From the NCBI GenBank assembly GCA_030062745.1, contig CP099841.1, forward strand, positions 20,835,398-20,899,397: a stretch of 64,000 bases of DNA, in the 5' to 3' direction. The DNA comes from Capitulum mitella (Eukaryota; Arthropoda; Thecostraca; Pollicipedomorpha; Pollicipedidae). Shown piece after piece: positions 9,544 through 20,700 of the stretch. A program made the position numbers and the translations under genes. Every line of letters starts with the position of its first letter. Position 1 is the first letter of the stretch. The notes beneath the pieces were generated by a model. The model was not told the DNA's origin. It did no database searches and saw only the letters and a list, made by a program, of their open reading frames with translations.

Positions 9544-10455
9544 CTGTACAAGGACACAGAAGGCAGCGGTGAACTGAGCTCGTCCGCCGCCCGCAACAGC
9601 TGTACACGGACACAGAGGGCAGCGGTGAACTGAGCTCGTCCGCCGCCCGCAGCAGCTGTACACGGACACAGAGGGCACCGGTTAACTGAGCTCCTCCGCC
9701 GCCCGCAGCAGCTGTACACGGACACAAAGGGCAGCGGTGAACTGAGCTCCTCCGCCGCCCGCAGCAGCTGTACATGGACACAGAGGGCACCGGTTAACTG
9801 AGCTCCTCCGCCGCCCGCAGCAGCTGTACACGGACACAGAAGGCAGCGGTGAACTGAGCTCGTCCGCCGCCCGCAGCAGCTGTACACGGACACAGAGGGC
9901 AGCGGTGAACTGAGCTCGTCCGCCGCCCGCAGCAGCTGTACATGGACACAGAGGGCACCGGTTAACTGAGCTCCTCCGCCGCCCGCAGCAGCTGTACAAG
10001 GACACAGAAGGCAGCGGTGAACTGAGCTCGTCCGCCGCCCGCAGCAGCTGTACACGGACACAGAGGGCAGCGGTGAACTGAGCTCGTCCGCCGCCCGCAG
10101 CAGCTGTACACGGACACAAAGGGCAGCGGTTAACTGAACTCCTCCGCCGCCCGCAGCAGTGTACAAAACCGGTTAACTAAGCTCCCCCCCCCCGCAGCAG
10201 CTGTACACGGACACAGAAGGCAGCGGTGAACTGAGCTCCTCCGCCGCCCGCAGCAGCTGTACACGGACACAGAGGGCAGCGGTGAACTGAGCTCGTCCGC
10301 CGCCCGCAGCAGCTGTACATGGACACAGAGGGCACCGGTTAACTGAGCTCGTTCGCCGCCCGCAGCAGCTGTACACGGACACAGAGGGCAGTGGTGAACT
10401 GAGGGCAGTGAACCGCGCTAATTCTCCGCCCGCAGCAGCTGTACACCCGCAGAGA
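9544..10455 (-). repeat. 56-bp minisatellite copying the PEX2 intron/exon acceptor junction
   Basis: About 16-17 copies of a 56-bp unit lie on the plus strand, with exact starts at 9541, 9597, 9653 and 9709 and onward, one degenerate copy near 10157, and then copies to about 10440. On the minus strand each unit reads TGTACAG/CTGCTGCGGGCGGCGGACG, then AGCTCAGTTCACCG, then a TCTGTGTCC pyrimidine stretch. Each copy therefore reproduces the acceptor, its pyrimidine tract and the first 19 bases of the PEX2 exon. Units have very few stop codons, so long minus-strand ORFs run through the block. Confidence 0.93.
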
Positions 10456-10968
10456 GAAGAGGAGTGAACTGAGCTCGGACGGTGAACTGGATGTATCGAA
10501 AAACGCACCATGCCAATTGCGATCGAGTGATCCACCAGTTCCGCACAGGGGTGGCACAGTAGACACGGTAGCAAGTGAAATCGTCACGCTTGTGGATGGT
10601 GCGTCTAAGGCCATTAAAGCCAAAAAGAGCGGAGCTCACACACCTCCCAGCTGTTCTCATACAGCCCCGTCGCTCAGACGTTCATCACGTCTGGGTCGAC
10701 GATATCTGAGCTCAACACCACAGGCCATATGATGCTTTATGAAAGCACGACACGCAATAAATGCATAAAGGCAGCATGCGGGCAAGTTCAAAAACCCATG
10801 GCACCATTTTCCAGCATCCTTAAGAGATGTCTGAGGTGGTGACGACACCCTCACTTTCCTCCTGACACAGTGCCAGCCATTGTGACCATCCAGGAGGCGG
10901 TCTCACAACTTCTGAGTCCTCGCGTTCCTCAGGACAATACATCCCGAGGACACCAGGAGTGGCCAGGG
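10456..10968 (-). other. PEX2: PEX2 intron, unique middle part
   Basis: Non-repetitive intron sequence separates the acceptor-side and donor-side minisatellites. No coding or mobile sequence was recognised. Confidence 0.7.
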
Positions 10969-11218
10969 TGAGCATATCTCTCGCCTTCTGCCGGGTATTA
11001 CGGAATGTCACCGCCACAGTCAGCAGGTCTCTCACCTTCTCCCGGGCACCCTGAGGTGCCCCCACCAGGGTCAGCCTGCAGGCCTCTCACCTCCCGGAAA
11101 TCTTACAGCGTCCCCACCAGGGTCAGCAAGTCTTTCTCTCGGACACCACGGAGTGCCACCGGCAAGGTGAGCAGGCTTCTCACCTTCTCTCGGACGTCCC
11201 GACGTGTCACCGCCAGGG
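10969..11218 (-). repeat. 51-bp minisatellite copying the PEX2 exon/donor junction
   Basis: Units start on the plus strand at 10969, 11020, 11071, 11123 and 11168, with the exon copy at 11219. Periods are 51, 51, 52, 45 and 51 bp. On the minus strand a unit encodes about 17 residues of the form DLLTLAVTRRDVREKVR, and several copies keep the AAG/GTGAGA-type donor. A period of 51 is divisible by three, so most units extend the exon frame without a stop. The block overlaps the 3' end of the PEX2 exon. Confidence 0.88.
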
Positions 11219-11363
11219 TGAGCAGGTCGGCGAGCCGCTGCCGCAGCCAGCCGGCGCCGACCGTCAGCAGGGCGAACAGGGCAGACTTGCGCGGCGTCAG
11301 ACCCACGTACGACAGGCCCAGCAGGCGATGGCCGAACGTGCGCTCCGAGCGGCGCAGCGTGTA
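11184..11363 (-). CDS. PEX2: PEX2 upstream exon
   Basis: Sixty codons, phase 0. The peptide contains YTLRRSERTFGHRLLGLSYV, then RKSALFALLTVGAGWLRQRL and ADLL. Human PEX2 reads IYSKNATVGQSVLNIKY and, further on, [20 protein letters not shown]. An in-frame TAG just upstream forces an acceptor at about 11364 (CCATAG/TAC). For the 3' end I chose AAG/GTGAGA at 11183. It is a strong donor and gives almost the human spacing to the next exon. GTGACA at 11210 would make the loop nine residues shorter. The 5' exons, coding for about the first 90 residues, were not found in the window. Confidence 0.85.
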
Positions 11364-12456
11364 CTATGGCGCAGGTCAGTCGACTTACCGAACGCAGAGA
11401 CCAGTGGCCCACGAGTCAAATACCACGTTTCCGGCACGGTTTTCCGCCTAACATATCACGCAGTGTGGCAGGCACGACGTCAGCAATGTAGCCGTCGATA
11501 ACAAAAAGCCGGTCCACCGCAGATGCTTCTCAGGTGGATGCACGGTTACGCACCGCCGGCAAGTTTACAAGCACTGGAAACAAATGGTTGTGCCTCTGAC
11601 GTGTCAGGCGCTGACCGCCTGTGGGTGGCCTGTTGAGACGGCCACGGGGAACCCCGGCCTGCCCGCCGGCGCGAACAACGACCGAGCCGGCGCCGACTGG
11701 AGCGCCACCTCGTCTTTCTATGTCTAGCTCAGTGCCTGAATAACAGATGTCCATAGGGCGTCGCGCTTGGCTCTGCTTCCCCTAACCACAATGACGTACT
11801 TATTCACCTTGTACGTGACTAGTCAGTCGGCAAACCCCAGGTTGTTTGAATACACTGAGCGTATTATGCAGCGTGAAATGTATTTCTTTGATAGCATCGT
11901 TAACAGCTCTATCGACTGCTTTTCCATGCCTCCACTTCATTTGCATACATTTAATGGTTTTGCCAAAGTACGCGGTTTGGTAAACACGACTCGGTTCGTG
12001 CAAGAACCTCTGAGTTTAGCTGCGTGACCAAACAGATGAATCACTCTCTGGTACAAAGGGACTAAACTGGCACTTATCAAACTGCGATGTTCCGAAAAGC
12101 TGCAGACGCCTATTTGTAGGAAGGATCCCGTGCAAAATTCCCAAATTGCATCCAACATAGAGGAATGTCATCAGCTGTTCCATACAAACTTTGATAAACT
12201 GAAGAGAAATATATGTTGTTCGGCAACATAAGCTCTGTCAGCCAATTTGGTTTGCTTTTTTCTTGTGGGCAGGATATCGTCGGCAGTTTGCGATATGCCC
12301 ATCTAAATGCACCTTCAGCTGACTGCAATTCTGGCAACTCGGGAGACTCGTTACTGAATTGCGTCGGTCTCTGCGCCATTACTGTACATTTCCCATGTCT
12401 TGGAGTCGACCTCATTAACGCTAATGCCGTGCGCGGATGCAAACTGCATTTAACGG
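11364..12456. other. PEX2 5' intron or flank, nothing recognised
   Basis: No upstream PEX2 exon could be identified. Base composition becomes progressively AT-richer towards 12450. Confidence 0.5.
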
Positions 12457-12746
12457 ATTTTTTATTTCATTTGTTTATTTTTCATAAATTTAGCCCCAGT
12501 GCGTCGAAGTGGGTGGCGTTGGGATCAGAGTTCATGCTAAGCCGACGGAACAATTTTGCCCCAGGCGCCGAGCCAGATGCGCTGGAGGACCTCTATCGTG
12601 CCGTACAACTCCACGACACCGCCGACCCGTGCCTAGCTGACCCTTCCGGTCTCCGGCCAAATAAAGGTGCTCGTTCTGGGACTCAAACCCAGTGCCTGCC
12701 ACGCATCGGATCTGTTGTCCGGCTCCTTATCCATCATGCCACAGCC
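12457..12746 (-). mobile_element. tRNA-derived SINE
   Basis: Read on the minus strand, the element starts at 12746 with GGCTGTGGCATGATGG. This includes a good RNA polymerase III A box (TGGCATGATGGATAAGG, 12725-12741). About 35 nt later comes a B box (GGGTTTGAGTCCC, 12678-12690). A roughly 190-bp unrelated body follows and ends in an A-rich tail at 12457-12500. Head, body and A-rich tail are the standard SINE layout. The head is too diverged to name the parental tRNA, and target-site duplications were not evident. Confidence 0.75.
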
Positions 12747-13523
12747 ACGGCAATTTCGTTTCTTGCAAGCAACATCCTGTGCTGCATGACATAAACACTA
12801 GCAAAATGGATGAGGACCTTTGCAATAAGTGCCTCGAGTTGAAAAACACTCATGTTTTCTAGATTAATTTGCTTATTCAGCCACCATAGCTGGCTAAGAA
12901 TTTTGTCTACAGCCACTGGCTGCAGCACTGGCTCATCAATGTCGGAACATGGCTGTAGCACTTCTCTCCAAAATATGCCACTGATATTTCTGTTGATAAT
13001 CTCTAGTGAAAACATGCATTAAAAGATGCTCATATTTTGATACTGTATTCAGATGTTTTAATACTGTACTAACATAATGACAGGCATGCTACCATTACAG
13101 CCTTTCACATAGAGCATATGCTCAGATCATGATGCTTTTTTGCCAAAGATACCTTTAAACTGTCTGCTTAGCATGCTACCTGAAAGCTTGTCTGCTCTGA
13201 AACTTGGAGTCCCCCACATTTATACTTACTTTTGAGCAGAGCTCACTTTGTCTTTTTTCTTTCCCCAGATAAGCTAAACACAGCTGCCTCAACAGACTTA
13301 ACAAGAGCTATCTCAGGCTTTGACAGTACTGTCACTAAATATATGAAATGGGAGAGATCCTCAGTCTAGACAAGGTGCACCTTAACATATACTGTAAGAT
13401 ACCTATGAGACCAATGTATAACCCCTTTTTCAGTTGAGAAATTTTATCAGTGTAATTTATCCTCCCTATACATAACCTGGAATCGTCCAGAATCGTGGTC
13501 CCTCTCACTACCAGGGACTTTTT

Positions 13524-13622
13524 ACTCCAAGTAAACTCCAGAGATGTTTTACCCCAACAAGTAGACTCCAGAGATGTTTTACCCCAACAAGCAGACTCAA
13601 AAGATGTTTTACTCCAACACAC
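13524..13622. repeat. 30-bp tandem repeat
   Basis: Three to four copies of a 30-bp unit start GTARACTCCAGAGATGTTTT, with exact starts at 13531, 13561 and 13591. Confidence 0.9.
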
Positions 13623-13981
13623 ATTCTGGTGATGGTATATCAGCTGCTTAATAACCAAACCAGGATATCCATTTGTACTGTGACAGAAATGCAGAACAGT
13701 AAAGGTCACCTGATGTGGCACAAAGATGGCTATCAGATGTCAATGGCATAACAGTACAAAGAATGTATACAGAGACCAGCAATGATTTTGACTATGGCAC
13801 ACAGCATGCAAGACAACAAGCATCATGTGTATGATGTTATATTTTGAAGATGACCTACCCTGATTACAATGACAGTTGTTAGACATGAAATGTTTCTATG
13901 GCTTTTGACTGACACAAAAGGCAGTTCAACTGCTGGCTAACAACAGAGTTATATAAGTGCCTAACAGGAGGCATTGCTTAC

Positions 13982-14044
13982 ATGCCATATCAGAAGCTTC
14001 ACCAATGCCATCACCTCAGGTTCAATGGTTGAGTAAAAACTGGG
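13982..14044 (-). CDS. Putative exon 5 of an unidentified gene
   Basis: Twenty-one codons (63 nt) lie between a strong acceptor, TTTCTCTCTGATTTCAG, and donor GTAAGC, phase 0. The peptide starts PSFYSTIEPEVMALVKLL. I do not recognise the family. It is supported by splice-site quality, an open frame and phase compatibility with the neighbouring candidates. Confidence 0.35.
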
Positions 14045-14208
14045 CTGAAATCAGAGAGAAATGAATGAGCATCTGCACCAAAAGTAAATGTACAAAGCAT
14101 GTGCATTTAAAATAAATGTACTACAGTTAGTACAGTAAATGTACTAACACCAGTGCAATATATTCTCACAAACATCCAAATGTATTGATATGTTTTTAAG
14201 CACCTGAC

Positions 14209-14271
14209 CATGGCAGCAACTGATCCCATAAAAGAAGATTTGGACAAGCCTGGACTACCTGCAGTCATGGC
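14209..14271 (-). CDS. Putative exon 4 of an unidentified gene
   Basis: Twenty-one codons, phase 0, lie between acceptor TGATCAG and donor GTCAGG. The peptide starts AMTAGSPGLSKSSFMGSVAA. No family was recognised. Confidence 0.28.
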
Positions 14272-14355
14272 CTGATCACAAATGTTATGCACCACACATA
14301 CAGACTCTCACCTATTGCTCTGTGATAGATTATCTTACTCAAATATGCATACAGT

Positions 14356-14357
<2 letters not shown>

Positions 14358-14400
<43 letters not shown>
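14358..14400. repeat. (TA)n microsatellite
   Basis: About 20 TA dinucleotides. Confidence 0.95.
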
Positions 14401-14403
<3 letters not shown>

Positions 14404-14638
14404 GTTGCAGTGTTTATATCCAGGCCCATGTAATCTTGAGGTAAATGTGAACTTCATATTTACCTCATGCATGATTGAAATGTCTGTTTTCACACCATGA
14501 AAGTAGACATTTAACATTAATGAACTGCCACCATACCCTGAAGTGTTTTGTGACTACATTGACTAAAGAGTAATACTTCAAAACTGATAACATGACATGT
14601 GACCCGCTTATTATCTCACTAGAAAAAAGTACCCTTAC

Positions 14639-14706
14639 CATGAGGTATTTTGCTCCATCACTGATTTGGTTCTGGATTGCTGCCACAGCTTCTCTGTCCA
14701 GAGTTT
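14639..14706 (-). CDS. Putative exon 3 of an unidentified gene
   Basis: Two bases complete a split Glu codon, then 22 codons starting TLDREAVAAIQNQISDG, ending at the donor ATG/GTAAGG. The acceptor GATGCAG matches the phase of exon 2. An alternative acceptor (ATCAG at 14717) would make a phase-0 exon starting NDAE. No family was recognised. Confidence 0.32.
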
Positions 14707-14849
14707 CTGCATCATTCTGATGGTACATGGCAGATGCAGCATCATATCACTATTGTACAAAGCCATTCAAAACTTAATACACAGTGCCTACATAAATTTC
14801 CTAAAATTCCTGATTTTCTTAACCCACAATCTTCTCAAAACCTCTTTAC

Positions 14850-14877
14850 CTATTTCATTATCAATATATGGAGCATT
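14850..14877 (-). CDS. Putative short exon 2 of an unidentified gene
   Basis: A 28-nt candidate (NAPYIDNEI plus one base) lies between acceptor CTTAAAACAG and donor GTAAAG. It is short, so the call is weak on its own. It is kept because its phases fit exons 1 and 3. Confidence 0.22.
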
Positions 14878-15116
14878 CTGTTTTAAGCACAAGGTCTAAA
14901 TGGCAATGCAAATTTAACTGTTAGCATGACTGCAAGCAGAAAGCTGTAAATGCTCAAACACAGATTCACTTTTTCAAAACTAAGGCAAAATGTAAAACAA
15001 GAGAAACCCTTTCACCTGAGGCATAGCAAAAAATCATATTACTGGAAACAAATGCACCAAAATGGGAAGGGGACATGTGCTCCTTGACCCACATTTGATG
15101 TTCAGTTTCACAGTAC

Positions 15117-15173
15117 CTGATAAACTCTTCCCACAAAGTTCTTCTCTGAATCATTTTCTGTCATCCTAACATC
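15117..15173 (-). CDS. Putative exon 1 of an unidentified gene
   Basis: Nineteen codons, phase 0: DVRMTENDSEKNFVGRVYQ, between acceptor CTCCAG and donor GTACTG. Upstream exons would lie inside or beyond the homopolymer scar that starts at 15238, so the chain cannot be extended. No family was recognised. Confidence 0.28.
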
Positions 15174-15237
15174 CTGGAGTAAATAAAATGGAGGCCAGTG
15201 ATTGGAAATAAATATTTACAGTGCTTCCTATATAACA

Positions 15238-15661
<424 letters not shown>

Positions 15662-15680
<19 letters not shown>

Positions 15681-17790
15681 TTGTTTTCGACGACTTGCAG
15701 CAGGTACTGCTTTTGCCTTTCATCCTTCGTCATTACCTTGTTGTATACTTGGATAAGAGCCACAGCTCGTTCGGCGAAGTCGCTAACTATCGCGATCCCG
15801 CACAGGACTTCCTTAGCGTTCGTGAAGCCAGGTGCTGTCTCCCAATCAGCGGGATCTGCGGCAAGGAAGTCCATGTTGATGCCGTAGGCTTTCAGGTTGC
15901 CCATCGACTTAGCGGTAATGAAGTCGACGATGATCTTCCTGGGACGAGAACCTCCTTTTCTGCGAGATCCACGTGCGCTCGCTGGGAGGACTCTCCGATC
16001 CCTGTTCCTGGAGTGCCGCGATCATCCTCGTCTTCATCTCACACGGCACGCCCTCGTCGAAGAACGACACACCAGCCAGTTCTTCGCTGGGGCACCATAA
16101 TAGGTGACTGTTATAATAAATCATATGTCGACTATAATGTCATAATAGATAATAGGTGATCGGCAAACTCCTTGGAGATCCCCTTCGAAATTTCAGCATT
16201 CACATCAGGCTTGGCAGAACGGCCAGGTCGCGCACGGAAGCGCTGACCGCCGATGAAGAACAGAACCATGCACTGACGTACAAAACAACCATGAAAGAGA
16301 CGAAGCGCTTGAGTCCTCCCAATTCACTGAGAGTCACGGAGAACTGATGGCAAAGCCAGAAGATCTTGATCCCGCAGATTATGCGCCCCATCCATCTGGC
16401 GCGATGGAACCGTCTATCTGGCACGTTGGAGAGCACCCGGCTGGGGAACTTGATTCGCCGTGGAGGCTCTTGACCAAAGGGCATAATCGAGACCTCAAAG
16501 AACCAACGATGATCATCGCTAGGCTGGATTTCGGCGAGCTTCTCACGGCAGAAGGCGACGAAACGATCATTGGAAGAGAAAAACTCATACAACATAGTCT
16601 CGGCCAATGCTGGCTCCAGGTCTTCATACACCATAGGTTCAAACTTGTTTCAATCAATGAGTCCCCATCTCTTCTTGAAGCTCTTGAACAAGGAGATCGC
16701 GGTCCCGAGGACGGACCGAAGCGCGTGGAGAAAGCCGCCTCTGCCTCCAGTTCGACGATATGATGACGACAAGCAAAGTGAAAAGGCCGTCACTCAAGCT
16801 TCTGCTGAAGAAGCGTGTTTGCTCCCACAACTTGTCCAGTATTGCTGGAGGTGGTGTCGAAACTCATGCCGACGACGTTGTCCGAAACCTCCCAGTCTTC
16901 CAGACAAAGCGCGACAACGTCGGCTGGCGTTGCTCCGGCTCTACTTGCAACTTCCAAACACCGAAGAGCTTGGCGGCACTTCTTGGACCGGTTACAATGA
17001 CATAGTCGATCCACCTTTTCCTTTCCATCGTCAGTAACAGTTTGCCGTCCCAGTGGACCACCAGGTTGGGTGACGCGGAGAAAGAATGCTAGATTTCGTC
17101 CGCAATGGCTTTCCTCTGCGATCTACGTGCGCGCCTGCCCGAGCTTCTGTGATCGCCAGTTCAGAGGAGTCGTGGCCGAGGACCGAAGCCGTCGCCGATA
17201 GGAAATGAATTGCAGAGCGATCATTGAGCTTAGTCCGATCGAGGGCTGCTGCCTGACCAGGAGTGACGATGTTCTTGGCTCTCCTGCAGGGCCGCTTCGA
17301 AGGCATGGCCAAGGGCTGCGGGTCATCCTGATCTGTCAATTATGTGTTATCGGTAGGCGAGTATTCCAGCTGGGCAGTTGCCTCATGCTCGGTCTGCTGT
17401 TTAATCTAACAGCGGGCCCTTTAAAGCTTCGGCCTACTGTTGTCGTTGAAGAGCTCGCTCCTCCTTCTCAGAAGGGAACTTATCGAATACCACCATGACG
17501 CCTCGGCGACCTGGATCCCTTTGGGCCTAGAGAATGTTTTTATCCTCTTGGTTTTGATGATCTTAATGGTGCCGACAAGGGTCAAAAACATTGTTAAGGT
17601 TGTCCCTAAATCCATTCTTCTTGTCAATTTCCGGGCTGAACCTCCAGAATTTGCCTTTGGTACTGGTCAAGCTTCCTGTTGAGCTTCTTTATCACGTTCC
17701 GCTCCGGTGCAGTGAGAATACGGGCTTTGTTCCACACCTTCATCATTTCGCGGACGATCTGTGTTTTGACCTACCTCTGGGTAAGCTTAT
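15662..17790 (-). pseudogene. Degenerate transposase-like gene
   Basis: On the minus strand a protein can be followed from 17790 down to the homopolymer tract, but only by changing frame several times. In order: VREMMKVWNKARIL (near 17720), KNIVTPGQAAALDRTKLNDR (near 17270), VVHWDGKLL (near 17040), GMSFDTTSSNTGQVVGANTL (near 16830), RFHRARWMGRIICGIKIFWL (near 16390), HLLWCPSEELAGVSFFDEGV (near 16090) and VSDFAERAVALIQ (near 15760). From memory, this motif order matches a repetitive protein family common in arthropod genomes and usually left uncharacterised. The SFDTTSSNTG and RFHRARWM motifs suggest a transposase fold, but I cannot place it in a superfamily. The frameshifts make it a pseudogene. 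Its C-terminus resembles that of the palindrome at 23379-25754. Confidence 0.7.
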
Positions 17791-20700
17791 CCACACGGTG
17801 GGACTGAAAATATTGCTGCAGCACTTCTCCCCGCGAAGGCAGTTCTGAGCACCGGTCAACCAAAATTCGGCTTTTTTCTCGTGGTGCAGCCATAGTGGCA
17901 CAGACTTCCGTTATAAAAGGTACTTTCTGCATTGACGCAGGTGGTCCTTAAATATCCTGACGTCTAAAAACGCGCGGGAAATTGCCAGACCGGCACCGTG
18001 GGTTGCCGTGGCATGGCAAGGCGTGGTGCTTCAAATATATAAGTCACAGTCTGCAAACGATGGGCAGAATATTGGCAAGATGTTGCGGCAGCTTCGATTC
18101 TTCCCTAAATGAGACAGAAGGTTGCCTGTCCGGGATAGTTTCTGTTAATCTAATCTATCCCCAAAATACATTTTCTCACCGAATTTTGGCCATATGTTTT
18201 TCAACACTGCGCAGAAGTGTAAAAGCTGTCCTAACACAGGCAGAACAAACTTCTCCATTTCCAGGTTATCGGCCCCAAAATAAAAAAGTCACCTCAGATT
18301 GAAATATTCGCCTTAGGCCCGCCTCAGTGAGATATCATCAATATTCGTCATTATCTGCAGTCTGGGCCATGCCATGTTCGTTAAGCAGATGAAGCATTCT
18401 CATGGGATGCTCAAACCCATGCACTAGGAGCAGCAAGATTGACGGTTTTAATATATGACTGATTAATTTTCTGTTTTCCTCGCGTAAAACTCGGGTTTAA
18501 CCGCCTAGTTCAATGAAGTTCTACCAATCAGGTACTGGGATTTTAGCAGGGTTTTCGGATCAGGATCATTGGTGATGACTACAGCACTGCTGGACTGTTA
18601 CCGCATTCATATAAACCTTATCTCACCATAGCGAAACCGCCCTGCGCACCAGCTCGCCGTTCAGTTTTCTTGCGCTTGAACACGTCAAAGATGGTTATCA
18701 TCATTTTTAACGTGCTTACCATGCAATGAAACGCCGTGGCCGCCCACCAGACAATCGCGGCATCGGGTGCCGGCGTACTAATTACGAAACACGCTCACCA
18801 GCGGTCACTAGGTGTGCCTGCAATACGTATTATGAAGTGATGCTTCTAAGTGTGCTCCCACATTACTCAGTGATTCAACACATCCTTCGTTGATAAGATG
18901 CTGCTTTGCGAGCGCAGCGCTTTATGGAATACCTTCCTGGGTACGCTAGTACACCTGGCTTTTTTTTCCTTGCATGGGCAAAGGATCTTGACTGGGGGGG
19001 CAAAGTGCCCGACTGGGAGGGCATTTGCCCCCCCAGTTAACATGTTAAAATAGGCCCTGCTTATAAACCGTATTTGGAAGCATCTTGGAGGTAAGAGGTA
19101 AAAGCAGACGTATACCTCTGCTTTTTTGGATTGGCAAACTTGTTTTTTACCTGTTGGACTCAAGGCCCTCGATAGCTTGGCCCTCTGTAGGTGGCTGGAC
19201 TTATTTTTTATCTCAGAGGCGCAGTGGAAGTGTTTTTTAGTACATATCCTGTCATTTTGGGTCAAAATGAGGTGAAGGCCGACCGGCCACCCATGACCAT
19301 AGAGGCCTGCCTTGCGGGATAGCCTCGTCAAAGTGAACGGCGTTACCCCGATGGCTCTAATGCCATTAAACAATCATACCAATTCGCAGCGGCCATATTG
19401 GCGCTAAAATTTTTTCTTGTTCTTCATTCCACATATTACAGTGTTGGTGACGACATACTGGATATGGTTTTCAGGTTTTCCTGAGACATACAGGCATCGG
19501 AAAATATGGTATTTTTTGTAACAACACACTCAAAAATGAATTATGCGTTATAATTACGGAAAACCGGTTCAATCCAGTAGCTGACCTTTTCTGTCCTTCG
19601 ACGTGATCTTCAACGGAAAAGAAAGTTTGCTGAGCTTCCTTTGTTTACACTCTGCTCAGGAGGCAAGAGACCAGCATTCCCCCGCCTCCCCTAGTAAACA
19701 CAGTTTTAAACCAGGAAAAAAAACTATTTGTTCATTGGGATGTGCTCCCCGTATTCAATTTCCAAGAGATTCTGGTGTGCAAAGAAGTACGTTGTGCACT
19801 TTTAAAACTAAAAGAAATGTTTCGCCTTTCATGGATTGAATCACATTTGTTCCCTAGGGCCGTTGTTGTCCCAGGAAACGAAGGAAAGCGCTAAAACTAA
19901 GGAAACCAATGCTTTAGTGAATCTTAGTTAAAACAATGTTATGTTCCTGAGAAAAGGTGCAAAAATATCGTCTACTTCAATTTTTGCCAGAAACATGACG
20001 CGGAAATTACCGTCCCGTCGTCGTCATGCTCAGACGTACTGCGGAGACCTCTGGGAAACTTTGAGCTAACGTTCATGTGTACTCTTTATGTAAGCTTGCA
20101 TAGCCTTATCGCTGGAGTGCTGACGTCGACGACGATTATGTCTGAAGTCAATGCAATAACGCCAGCAGTAGCATTGTCTATGGACCGCCCCGCAAACATT
20201 GCAACAGCCTGCTCATTATTGCCACAGGAAACGTCCATATCGCTTTTGACTAATGTCCAGCCCCAGCGCTTTTCATATGCACGTTGTTCTGGTCGTTACG
20301 TGCCGTGAGCGCTCCCCTTTCCGTTCTTTCCTTAATGAGCCGCTAGTGATTAACCATTAGCGAAGCCCGTTAGGGTGTCCGCGAAGCGCCGAGTGCTGGC
20401 AGTCGGCACGTGTCGACTCACGGGCCACGAATCCCGAGAAATATTCCTCCGATTCTTGCCCAGTTGAGCGGGCGTTCCGAAGTTTGTTGGCTGATTGCAT
20501 TGTCCGCCAGGTTGTCCTCCGTTTTCGATCAAACTTCGAGGGGGCTGATTTCGTTCCGTCCGACTGGACCGGACTGCGAAAGTTGCCGCGCTGTTGACGG
20601 CGATTCAGATGCTGGCCGCCGAACGGTTTGTCGGCACCGGCTATCGCGGACTCCGGCCCCCAGACCGCCGGACGATTGGATTGAAAACGATCTGGAACGT

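Larger units (their letters stand above)
12747..15237. other. AT-rich island with a different base composition
   Basis: From about 12440 the sequence becomes strongly AT-rich compared with the GC-rich PEX2 region before it and the roughly balanced sequence after 15690. It contains a 30-bp tandem repeat, a TA microsatellite and a plausible minus-strand exon chain (13982-15173), listed separately. It ends in the homopolymer tract at 15238. Confidence 0.7.

Noticed and set aside
9372-10166. 264-codon minus-strand ORF rich in CSS/LRAAD repeats
   Set aside because: It is the 56-bp minisatellite read through. Only the part at 9343-9543, in another frame, is supported as PEX2 coding.
11211-11363. 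Shorter PEX2 exon ending at the GTGACA donor (11210)
   Set aside because: The donor is weaker and the resulting peptide is nine residues shorter than the spacing in human PEX2, so the GTGAGA donor at 11183 was preferred.
13269-13369. Plus-strand terminal exon (strong pyrimidine-AG acceptor, frame KLNTAASTDLTRAISGFD, stop)
   Set aside because: The splice site is good, but no upstream plus-strand exon joins it and the opposite strand has the better exon chain. Not listed as a gene.
18985-19045. Third TTAA element end (G-run, CATTTGCCCCCCC, AGTTAAC)
   Set aside because: It resembles the family B terminus, but no matching second end lies within several kb, so no element boundaries can be given.
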